This document shows, one piece after another, positions 1 through 6,727 of a stretch of DNA of 8,406 bases (within the stretch, counting starts at the first letter, position 1; each line of letters begins with the position of its first letter). The position numbers and the translations under genes are program-made. The notes below the pieces were generated by a model. The model did no database searches and was not told the DNA's origin. It worked only from the letters and a program-made list of their open reading frames with translations. The stretch lies in the NCBI GenBank assembly GCA_023429275.1, contig JAEYWB010000474.1, positions 1 through 8,406 of the forward strand, written 5' to 3'. This DNA is from Planctomycetota bacterium (lineage in GTDB: Bacteria; Planctomycetota; Planctomycetia; Planctomycetales; Planctomycetaceae).

Positions 1-2
1 AC

Positions 3-1604
3 GTCGGGCTCGTGGCCATGACCGGCTGGGGATTCGGGAAAGTGCCGACGGGGTTCATTCCCGCCCAGGACCAGCAGTACCTGATCACGATCATTCAGCT
101 TCCGGACGGAGCGTCGCTCGCTCGGACCGATGCCGTCGTCAAAGAGGCGGACAAGATCATTCTCGGTCACCCGGGCATCGGGCACACCGTCTCGTTCACC
201 GGTTTCTCGGCAGCCACGAGCTCGAACAGCCCGAACCTGGCGGCCATCTTCATCCTTCCGACGGAAGGGAAAAACGGCGAATCGGAAGGCCCGCCGATCA
301 CGTCCCAGATCGCGGCGTTGCAGCAGAAGCTCGCCGCGATTCCCGACGCGATGATCCTCGTGATCGGTCCGCCGCCGGTGCAGGGACTCGGCTCGACCGG
401 GGGATACAAGTTCCTGGTCCAGGACCGCGGCGGATACGGTCCGAAGGCGCTGCAGGAGGCGACCGACAAGCTGCTCGCCGCGGCGTACGCCGAGATGGCG
501 CCGCCGGCTGCCGACGCCAAGGGACCGCCGAAGCCCCCCTCTCCGCTGGCCGCTCTCTATTCCACCTACCGTGCGACCACGCCGCAGCTCTTTGCCGACG
601 TTGACCGCGTCAAGGCGAACATGCTGAAGGTGTCGCTGACCGACATCTTCGACACGCTGCAGACGAACCTCGGCTCCTCCTACATCAACGACTTCAACCT
701 CTACGGACGGACGTTCCAGGTTCTCGCCCAGTCGGAGTCGGGTTTCCGCGACCAGGCGGAGGACATCAAGCGGCTCAAGACCCGCAACGCCAGCGGCAAG
801 ATGGTTCCGCTCGGTTCGGTCCTGAACGTCGAGTGGCGAAGCGCCCCCGACCGGGTCGTGCGGTACAACATGTTCCCCTCCGCCGAGGTCATGGGAGACA
901 CCGCTCCCGGCTTCAGCTCCGGCCAGTCGATGGCGGCGATCGAGCGGCTCGCGAAGGAAAACCTTCCCCCCGGGATGACGATCGCCTGGACCGACCTCGC
1001 GTACCAGCAGCAGCTCGCGGGGAATACGGCCCTCTACATCTTCCCGCTCTGCGTCCTGTTCGTGTTCCTGGTCCACTCGGCCGAGTACGAAAGCTGGACG
1101 CTGCCGCTCGCCATCATCCTCATCGCTCCGATCTGCCTGCCGTTCGCCCTCGGCGGGGTGTGGCTCCTCGGGATGGACAACAACCTGATCACGCAGATCG
1201 GCTTCGTGGTGCTCATCGGTCTCGCGGCGAAAAACGCGGTGCTCATCGTCGAGTTCGCGAAGCAACTCGAGGAAGAGGGGCATGACCGCTACCACGCGGC
1301 GATCGAGGCGTGCCGGCTCCGCCTGCGGCCGATCATCATGACGTCGTTCGCGTTCATCCTCGGGGTACTCCCGCTGGCCCGGGCGACGGGGCCCGGCTTC
1401 GAACTGCGGCGCGTTCTGGGAACGGCGGTGTTCGCCGGGATGCTCGGGGTGACGATCTTCGGTCTCTTCCTCACGCCGACGTTCTACGTCGTGCTGCGAG
1501 GGCTGTCGTCCCGGTTCTGGGGGACCACGGCATTGCATGCTCCGGGGCATCACAAGCGCCCTGAGCCGGAGCCGCACGGCACGGTGCCCCCTCACGGCGG
1601 GTGA
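3..1604 (+). CDS. RND efflux transporter permease, AcrB/HAE1 type (5'-truncated)
   Basis: C-terminal half of an inner-membrane proton-driven RND pump. The reading frame is already open at base 3, so the true start lies left of the window; the GTG at 12 is internal. About 530 codons are visible, where the family is usually about 1,050. Numbering from base 12, the fragment opens with the PTGFIPAQDQQ segment that follows TM7, then the second periplasmic porter region (about 20-335, including GSSYINDFNLYGR and GKMVPLGSV), then TM8-TM12 (about 340-495). The TM10 motif GLAAKNAVLIVEFA keeps the lysine (407, bases 1230-1232) matching the AcrB proton-relay lysine, and RLRPIIMTSFAFILGVLPL at 437-455 is family-diagnostic. 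Residues 163-178 form a proline-rich insertion absent from AcrB. The cytoplasmic tail is rich in His and Pro. A membrane-fusion partner would be expected upstream, outside the window. The substrate cannot be inferred. Confidence 0.96.
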   Translation, partial: VGLVAMTGWGFGKVPTGFIPAQDQQYLITIIQLPDGASLARTDAVVKEADKIILGHPGIGHTVSFTGFSAATSSNSPNLAAIFILPTEGKNGESEGPPITSQIAALQQKLAAIPDAMILVIGPPPVQGLGSTGGYKFLVQDRGGYGPKALQEATDKLLAAAYAEMAPPAADAKGPPKPPSPLAALYSTYRATTPQLFADVDRVKANMLKVSLTDIFDTLQTNLGSSYINDFNLYGRTFQVLAQSESGFRDQAEDIKRLKTRNASGKMVPLGSVLNVEWRSAPDRVVRYNMFPSAEVMGDTAPGFSSGQSMAAIERLAKENLPPGMTIAWTDLAYQQQLAGNTALYIFPLCVLFVFLVHSAEYESWTLPLAIILIAPICLPFALGGVWLLGMDNNLITQIGFVVLIGLAAKNAVLIVEFAKQLEEEGHDRYHAAIEACRLRLRPIIMTSFAFILGVLPLARATGPGFELRRVLGTAVFAGMLGVTIFGLFLTPTFYVVLRGLSSRFWGTTALHAPGHHKRPEPEPHGTVPPHGG

Positions 1605-1622
1605 ACACGCGGCGTCGCAATT

Positions 1623-1651
1623 GCCTGCGGGGCAGGCCCAGGCGGCCTGCC
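1623..1651 (+). terminator. Competing hairpins after the RND gene, possible terminator
   Basis: GGCAGGCC (1631-1638) and GGCCTGCC (1644-1651) form a perfect 8-bp GC stem with a 5-nt loop, starting 27 nt after the RND stop codon. A second stem, GCCTGC (1623-1628) with GCAGGC (1632-1637), competes for the same bases. No U-tract follows, so this is not a classic intrinsic terminator. It could be a U-less terminator, a 3'-end stabiliser or an attenuator. The stems are directly visible; the role is inferred. Confidence 0.4.
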
Positions 1652-1751
1652 GTGGCTTCAGCACTATCAAAATCCGCTGATGAATGGTTGAACCGGCCGC
1701 AGGAGGGGTTTACCGTCTGAATAAGGGGAGATTCGCGCAGCACTTGCGCTC

Positions 1752-1768
1752 GCTCCTCGCAGCGGAGC
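1752..1768 (+). promoter_or_regulatory. Weak Shine-Dalgarno of the DUF1501 gene within a small hairpin
   Basis: GGAG at 1764-1767 lies 11 nt before the ATG at 1779 and is the best ribosome binding site available, though the spacing is long. GCTCC at 1752-1756 is exactly complementary to GGAGC at 1764-1768 across a 7-nt loop, so the site can fold away. Sequestration is an inference, and five base pairs can arise by chance. Confidence 0.25.
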
Positions 1769-1778
1769 CTCGAACCTG

Positions 1779-3227
1779 ATGGAACTCGCCACTCTTCAGC
1801 ACCAGACGCGGCGCCACTTTCTCAAGACCTCCCAGGCCGGGCTCGGGACCGTTGCGCTCGCCTCGCTGATGAACGCAAGGGCCTGTGCCGCTCCCGCCAT
1901 CAAGGCGGACAACCCGCTTGCGATGCGGCAGGGGCATTTCCACGGGAAAGCCAAGCAGGTCATCTACATCCACTTGACCGGTTCGCCCCCCCACCTCGAC
2001 CTCTTCGACTACAAGCCGGAGCTGGTTCGGCTCAGCGGGCAGGACGCTCCCGAATCGTTCATCAAGGGGAAGCGGTTCGCCTTTACGTCCGGCACGCCGA
2101 AGCTTCTGGGGACGCCTCGGACGTTCAAGCAGTATGGCGAAGGAGGCGTCTGGCTCTCCGACGCAGTTCCGAACTTTCACGACATCGCCGATGAGATCTG
2201 CGTCGTGAAGTCGATGTTCACGGAGCAGTTCAACCACGCTCCCGCTGAGCTCCTGATTTACACCGGCTCCGCACGCTCCGGCCGGCCCTCGCTCGGCTCC
2301 TGGGTCACGGACGGACTCGGGACCGAGAACGCCAACCTCCCCGGCTTCGTCGTCCTCATCTCGAGCGGGGTGCAGCCGAACGGCGGCAAGAACTCTTTCG
2401 GAAGCGGATTCCTCCCTTCCGTCTTCCAGGGAGTGCAGTGCCGCTCGCAGGGGGATCCGGTCCTCTACGCTTCCGACCCGGAAGGGATGTCGCGCGAGCT
2501 CCGTCGCAAGAGCCTCGATGCCCTCAAGGACCTCAACGAGATCCAGCTCCGGGAGTTCGGGCACCCCGAGACGCTCACCCGGATCGCCCAGTACGAGCTC
2601 GCCTTCCGGATGCAGATGTCCGTCCCCGAGGCGATGGACATCACGAAAGAGCCGAAGCACATCGTCGAGATGTACGGCGCCCAGCCGGGGGGAGCGAGCC
2701 TCGCCAACAACTGCCTCCTCGCGCGGCGGCTGGTCGAACAGGGGGTCCGGTATGTCCAGCTCTTCGACTGGGGCTGGGACTTCCACGGGACCGGCCCGGG
2801 TGAAGACATCCGCGACGGCCTCACGAAGAAGTGCGCCACGATGGACAAGCCGATCGCGGCACTGATCCGCGATCTCAAGCAGCGGGGAATGCTCGACGAG
2901 ACGCTGATCGTCGTCGGCGGCGAGTTCGGACGGACCCCGTTCCGCGAAGGGCGGACCGCCGGCGGAAGCATTCTGGGACGCGATCACTTCCCCGACTGCT
3001 ATTCGATGATGCTCGCCGGTGGCGGCATCAAGGGGGGCTGCTCCTACGGCGAATCGGACGAGCTCGGTTTCTCTGTCGCCCAGGACAAGGTCCATGTCCA
3101 CGACCTGCAGGCGACGATCCTCCGCCTGCTCGGCTTCGACCACGAACGGCTGACCTACCGCTTTCAGGGACGCGATTACCGCCTGACCGATGTCCACGGA
3201 CATGTGGTCAAGGGGATTCTCGCGTGA
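1779..3227 (+). CDS. DUF1501 family protein with Tat signal (alkaline phosphatase/sulfatase-like fold)
   Basis: A 482-residue protein, normal length for DUF1501. The N-terminus carries a twin-arginine motif, TRRHFLK (10-16), followed by a short hydrophobic stretch and small residues (AGLGTVALASL), pointing to Tat export; this supports the ATG at 1779. Family landmarks in order: HLTGSPPHLDLFDYKP (65-80), FNHAPAELLIYTGS (151-164), SLGSWVTDGLG (171-181), LARRLVEQGVRYVQL (314-328), WGWDFHG (331-337), GGEFGRTPF (380-388), GRDHFPDCYS (400-409), VHVHDLQATIL (438-448) and DVHGHVV (471-477). Conserved Asp and His residues in these blocks are plausible metal ligands of an alkaline-phosphatase-like core, by analogy. 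No activity is established for most of the family. PVC genomes usually pair it with secreted cytochrome-c-like proteins, and here such a gene follows about 107 nt later on the same strand. Probably periplasmic. Family assignment is secure; function is unknown. Confidence 0.95.
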   Translation: MELATLQHQTRRHFLKTSQAGLGTVALASLMNARACAAPAIKADNPLAMRQGHFHGKAKQVIYIHLTGSPPHLDLFDYKPELVRLSGQDAPESFIKGKRFAFTSGTPKLLGTPRTFKQYGEGGVWLSDAVPNFHDIADEICVVKSMFTEQFNHAPAELLIYTGSARSGRPSLGSWVTDGLGTENANLPGFVVLISSGVQPNGGKNSFGSGFLPSVFQGVQCRSQGDPVLYASDPEGMSRELRRKSLDALKDLNEIQLREFGHPETLTRIAQYELAFRMQMSVPEAMDITKEPKHIVEMYGAQPGGASLANNCLLARRLVEQGVRYVQLFDWGWDFHGTGPGEDIRDGLTKKCATMDKPIAALIRDLKQRGMLDETLIVVGGEFGRTPFREGRTAGGSILGRDHFPDCYSMMLAGGGIKGGCSYGESDELGFSVAQDKVHVHDLQATILRLLGFDHERLTYRFQGRDYRLTDVHGHVVKGILA

Positions 3228-3274
3228 TGCGGCGTCCTTGAGTCCGACGATTGTCGAAGGACGCGCCCGGCATC
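3226..3274 (+). promoter_or_regulatory. Interrupted hairpin between the DUF1501 and heme-protein genes
   Basis: Three nested helices are visible. GATGC (3226-3230) pairs with GCATC (3270-3274). GCGTCCTT (3232-3239) pairs with AAGGACGC (3257-3264). CGAC (3245-3248) pairs with GTCG (3253-3256) around a GATT loop. The structure begins inside the DUF1501 stop codon and no U-tract follows. It may punctuate the operon as a processing, stabilising or partial termination site. It also covers the TTG at 3251, so that in-frame upstream codon is an unlikely start for the next gene. Confidence 0.45.
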
Positions 3275-3334
3275 GATAACGTTCTCGGCCAGACAGACGG
3301 CACTGGCCCCGGCTCCAACGCAACGCTCCACGTC

Positions 3335-6300
3335 ATGGAACAGTTCATGCAATCCTTTCGCTCACTCGCCCGCTTCTCGATGTACGGCCTCGCGGGGGCC
3401 CTCCTGGCGAATCTCGCGAATGCGGCCGATGAGCCCTCACGGCAGGATCCGGAGATCCTGCCGGTCATCACACCGGCGAATCCGACACCGGAGGTGAAGC
3501 CCGCGGCCCACCCGCGCGAGAACTTCCTGAAAGGGGCGAAACCCCTCTGGATCTGGGGGCCGGACGCGAACACCGTCTACCGCCTCCGGAAGACCTTCAC
3601 CGCCGGGGAGACCCAGGCGGCGGGGCTGTTCATCTCCTGCGACAACGCGGGGACGCTGTTCGTCAACGGCAACAAGGTCGCGTCCGACGTTCCATGGGAT
3701 GGGCCGGTGGTCGTCGACGTCCGGAAGCACCTGAAGGCGGGGGAAAACGAACTCGTCGCCGAGGTCCGCAACGAAGGAGGGGCCTCGGGCTTCCTCTGCT
3801 CGCTCGCCATGACGAAGCCGGACGGGACGGTCGAGTGCGTCGTCTCGGATACGTCCTGGACCGCCGTGAAAGCGGTCGAGAAGGACGGGGCCGCTCTCGC
3901 GGTACGGACCGTCGGCAAGCTCGGCGACACCCCATGGGGCGATGTGGTCCTCGGCCGGGCGGGAGAATCGAACGATCCGACACGGGGAATGTTCCGCGCC
4001 CTGGACGGCTTCCAGATCGAGCGGCTCTACACCGTGCCGAAGGATGTCCAGGGCTCCTGGGTCTCGATGACCGTCGATCCCAAGGGGCGGATCATCGCGA
4101 GCGACCAGGGGGACAAGGGACTTTACCGGATCACGCCGTCGCCGATCGGAAGCGACCAGCCGACTCTCGTCGAGAAGCTTCCGGTCGCGATCACGTCAGC
4201 CCAGGGGCTGCTGTTTGCCTTCGACAGCCTCTACGTCTCGGTCAACGGCGGTCCCGGGAGCGGTCTCTACCGGCTGAAGGACACGAACGGCGACGATCAG
4301 TACGAGGAACTGACGAAGCTCGCCACGTTCCACGGCGGCGGCGAGCACGGGCCGCACGCACTTCGGCTCTCTCCGGACGGCCAGTCGATCTATGTCATCT
4401 GCGGCAACCACACGCGTCCTCCGGAAAACCTCTCCGCGAGCCGCATTTCGACGAACTGGCAGGAAGACCAGATCATTCCCCGGATGTGGGATGCCAACGG
4501 GCACGCCGTCGGCATCCTCGCCCCCGGTGGCTGGGTGGCGAAGACCGATCCAGAGGGGAAGACCTGGGAAATGACGTCGATCGGATACCGCAATCCGTAC
4601 GACATGGATTTCAACGCTGACGGCGAGCTGTTCGTCTACGACGCCGACATGGAGTGGGATTTCAGCATGCCGTGGTACCGGCCGACGCGTGTCAACCACG
4701 CGACGAGCGGCAGCGAGCTCGGCTGGCGGAGCGGATCGGGCAAGTGGCCGACCTACTACGTCGATTCCCTCCCGCCGCTGGCGGAGATCGGGCCGGGATC
4801 GCCGGTCGGGGTCTCCTTCGGCTACGGCTCGAAGTTCCCCGCGAAGTACCAGAAGGCGCTCTACATCTGCGACTGGACGTTCGGAACGATGTACGCGGTT
4901 CACATCGAGCCGGACGGCTCGAGCTACAAGTCGACGGTGGAAGAGTTCGTCTCCCGAACGCCGCTGCCGCTGACCGACTGCGACGTCGGACCGGACGGGG
5001 CGCTGTACTTCACCGTCGGCGGACGGGGAACGCAGTCGGAACTGTTCCGCGTCACCTATGTCGGCAAGGAATCGACCGCACCGGCGGACACCCACGATAC
5101 CGCGGGGGCGGACGACCGAAAGCTTCGCCGGCAGCTCGAGGCGTTCCATCGCCGCGCCGAAGACCCGACATCCGCCGTGAAGACCGTCTGGCCGCACCTC
5201 GCGAGCCGGGATCGGTTCATCCGTTACGCGGCCCGTGTCGCCATCGAGCAGCAGCCCATCGAGACGTGGCGCGATCTGGCCCTCGCCGCCACCGATGTCG
5301 ACACAGTGATTCAGGCGACCGTTGCTCTGGCGCACCAGGGTGACAAGAGCCTCGCTCCGAAGCTCTTCGACAAGCTCAATGCGATCCCGTTCGCGAGCCT
5401 GGATGACCGCCAGCAGCTCGATCTCCTGCGGGCTTACCAGCTCGTGATCATCCGGCTGGGCGAACCGGAGTCGGAGGTCGCCAAGGGGGCGATTGCACGT
5501 CTCGACGCCCTCTATCCGGCGAAGAGCGACTCGCTCAATCGCGAGCTCTCGAGCCTCCTGGTGGCACTCAAGTCGCCGACAGTCATCGCGAAGACGATCC
5601 ACCTGATCGAGACCGAACCGAAGGGGGAGATCAAGCCCTGGATGACCAACCTCGAGCGGAACGCCGGCTACGGCGGAGCGGCCGCCGGAATGCTCAAGAG
5701 CAAACCCGACCTCCAGAAGATCCATTACGTCTTCGCCCTCAAGAACATGAAGGAGGGGTGGACGATGGACCAGCGGAAGACCTTCTTCAGCTTCATCGAC
5801 AAGGCCCGGGGCTGGAACGGCGGCGCAAGCTACCGCGGGTTCCTGCGGAACATCGACCGCGAAGTCTTCGACAGCCTTCCCGAAAAGGAGCGGCTCGCCA
5901 TTGAAGCGGCCGGAGCCCGCAAGCCGGATCTCCCGCCTGAACTGCCGAAGCCGGTCGGCCCGGGACATGAATGGAAGTTCGAAGAGGTGCTCGCTCTCGG
6001 CGACAGGGTCCTCAAGGGACGCGACTTCAAGAAAGGCGAGCGGGCCTTCGCGGCGGCGCGGTGCATCGTCTGCCACCGCTTCGGCGGCGACGGCGGAGCG
6101 ACCGGACCTGACCTGACGCTGGCGGCCGGCCGGTTCGGGTTCAAGGACCTCGCCGATGCCACGTTCAACCCGAGCAAGGTGGTCAGTGACCAGTACAAGG
6201 CCTCGGTACTTGAAACCAGGAGCGGCCAGATCCACGTCGGGCGGATCCTGTCGGAGACGGAGAAGCAGGTGACGATCCTTCTCAACCCGGAGGACGCGAC

Positions 6301-6472
6301 GAAGTTCGTGACGATCCCACGGGAAGAGATCGAATCGATCCAGCCATCGGCGACATCGATCATGCCGGCGGGGCTTCTCAACCCGCTCGGCGAGGAAGAG
6401 GTCCTCGACCTGATGGCCTACATCCTCTCACGCGGCAACGCGGGGGACGCGATGTTCAAGAAGCGGCGATAA
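3335..6472 (+). CDS. PVC-type multidomain CxxCH heme-binding protein with beta-propeller
   Basis: A 1,045-residue secreted protein. The frame is open from TTG 3251, but ATG 3335 (or ATG 3347, which has GGAA 6 nt upstream) puts a Sec signal peptide at the N-terminus, with likely cleavage in LANA|ADE (after residue 30). Domains: Pro-rich linker (about 32-60); a beta-sandwich resembling galactose-binding or glycosidase accessory domains (about 60-180; FISCDNAGTLFVNGNKV); a beta-propeller of the PVC 'membrane-bound dehydrogenase' type related to PQQ sugar dehydrogenases (about 218-577; GEHGPHALRLSPDG, NPYDMDFNADGELFVYDAD, ICDWTFGTMYAV, DCDVGPDGALYFTVGG); a helical HEAT-like region (about 590-870); and a C-terminal c-type heme domain with CIVCH at 910-914 (bases 6062-6076) and a likely axial Met 1010 in SIMPAGL. 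It probably oxidises an unknown substrate in the periplasm and passes electrons to heme. The carbohydrate link is inferred from the accessory domain. Confidence 0.93.
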   Translation: MEQFMQSFRSLARFSMYGLAGALLANLANAADEPSRQDPEILPVITPANPTPEVKPAAHPRENFLKGAKPLWIWGPDANTVYRLRKTFTAGETQAAGLFISCDNAGTLFVNGNKVASDVPWDGPVVVDVRKHLKAGENELVAEVRNEGGASGFLCSLAMTKPDGTVECVVSDTSWTAVKAVEKDGAALAVRTVGKLGDTPWGDVVLGRAGESNDPTRGMFRALDGFQIERLYTVPKDVQGSWVSMTVDPKGRIIASDQGDKGLYRITPSPIGSDQPTLVEKLPVAITSAQGLLFAFDSLYVSVNGGPGSGLYRLKDTNGDDQYEELTKLATFHGGGEHGPHALRLSPDGQSIYVICGNHTRPPENLSASRISTNWQEDQIIPRMWDANGHAVGILAPGGWVAKTDPEGKTWEMTSIGYRNPYDMDFNADGELFVYDADMEWDFSMPWYRPTRVNHATSGSELGWRSGSGKWPTYYVDSLPPLAEIGPGSPVGVSFGYGSKFPAKYQKALYICDWTFGTMYAVHIEPDGSSYKSTVEEFVSRTPLPLTDCDVGPDGALYFTVGGRGTQSELFRVTYVGKESTAPADTHDTAGADDRKLRRQLEAFHRRAEDPTSAVKTVWPHLASRDRFIRYAARVAIEQQPIETWRDLALAATDVDTVIQATVALAHQGDKSLAPKLFDKLNAIPFASLDDRQQLDLLRAYQLVIIRLGEPESEVAKGAIARLDALYPAKSDSLNRELSSLLVALKSPTVIAKTIHLIETEPKGEIKPWMTNLERNAGYGGAAAGMLKSKPDLQKIHYVFALKNMKEGWTMDQRKTFFSFIDKARGWNGGASYRGFLRNIDREVFDSLPEKERLAIEAAGARKPDLPPELPKPVGPGHEWKFEEVLALGDRVLKGRDFKKGERAFAAARCIVCHRFGGDGGATGPDLTLAAGRFGFKDLADATFNPSKVVSDQYKASVLETRSGQIHVGRILSETEKQVTILLNPEDATKFVTIPREEIESIQPSATSIMPAGLLNPLGEEEVLDLMAYILSRGNAGDAMFKKRR

Positions 6473-6483
6473 GGAGCGACGAG

Positions 6484-6579
6484 ATGCCGTTTCGCCAGTC
6501 ACCCGTTCAAGCGCGACGCGCCAGCGGAGCACGGTCAAGCGTTGCCGAGGCAGGCAATCGAAGGACCAGGCTCCGCTGA
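6484..6579 (+). CDS. Doubtful 31-residue basic ORF behind a perfect Shine-Dalgarno
   Basis: AAGGAG at 6471-6476 overlaps the stop codon of the heme protein and sits 7 nt before ATG 6484, an ideal start signal. The ORF (MPFRQSPVQARRASG at its start) runs 31 codons to TGA 6577-6579 and is rich in Arg and Ser. No domain or membrane segment is recognised. Most of the ORF lies over a nested inverted repeat (6522-6578), which suggests the sequence is shaped by DNA or RNA structure rather than protein. It could be a translated small ORF coupled to the upstream gene, a remnant of a longer gene, or chance. Confidence 0.2.
   Translation: MPFRQSPVQARRASGARSSVAEAGNRRTRLR
6522..6578. terminator. Nested inverted repeat in convergent intergenic region
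   Basis: CAGCGGAGC (6522-6530) and GCTCCGCTG (6570-6578) are perfect 9-bp arms. Inside them GGTC (6533-6536) pairs with GACC (6564-6567), and TTGCC (6542-6546) pairs with GGCAA (6553-6557) around a 6-nt loop. It begins 50 nt after the heme-protein stop. Convergent genes on either side make a bidirectional transcription terminator the simplest reading, though there is no T-run on either strand. A small interspersed repeat is the alternative. Confidence 0.45.
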
Positions 6580-6609
6580 CCGGTGCGGGTCAGCCGACAG
6601 TGCTGATGC

Positions 6610-6682
6610 GCCGGCACGCGATCGCGTAAGGTTCGGATGGATGGCGAACGCACGCTTGAACCGGACACCAGCACGTGCCGGC
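6610..6682. repeat. 73-bp inverted-repeat element with internal palindromes
   Basis: The ends, GCCGGCACG (6610-6618) and CGTGCCGGC (6674-6682), are perfect 9-bp inverted repeats. Within or overlapping them lie the 12-bp palindrome ACGCGATCGCGT (6616-6627), the pair GGTTC (6630-6634)/GAACC (6658-6662), and the 8-bp palindrome GCACGTGC (6671-6678). No ORF of note lies inside. It could be a structured RNA, a terminator for the minus-strand genes, or a small non-autonomous repeat. The arms are visible; the role is unknown. Confidence 0.4.
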
Positions 6683-6727
6683 TGATTGGCGGAATCCCAA
6701 GTCGAGCTCCAACAGCTCTTCACCGCG

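Noticed and set aside
1688..1716. TTGAAC and TACCGT with a 17-nt spacer as a promoter for the DUF1501 gene
   Set aside because: The spacing is good, but the -10 match is only three of six and planctomycete promoter consensus is poorly defined.
1744..1779. 11-codon TTG leader ORF overlapping the DUF1501 start as TGATG
   Set aside because: The candidate ribosome site (AAGGGGAG at 1723-1730) is 13 nt away and the start is a rare codon; too weak to call.
1710..3323. 537-codon open frame antisense to the DUF1501 gene
   Set aside because: It mirrors a gene with clear family motifs. GC-rich codon use leaves the antisense frame open, and its composition (many Arg, Glu, Asp, Leu) shows no domain or signal.
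3251..3334. N-terminal extension of the heme protein from TTG 3251
   Set aside because: It would bury the signal peptide behind 28 hydrophilic residues, has no ribosome site, and overlaps a hairpin.
4196..6235. 679-codon open frame antisense to the heme-protein gene
   Set aside because: Same cause: the sense strand encodes propeller and CxxCH motifs, while the antisense product is a charged low-complexity sequence without recognisable domains.
6704..6718. GAGCT/AGCTC hairpin just after the small membrane gene
   Set aside because: Only five base pairs with no T-run on either strand; below what would support a terminator.
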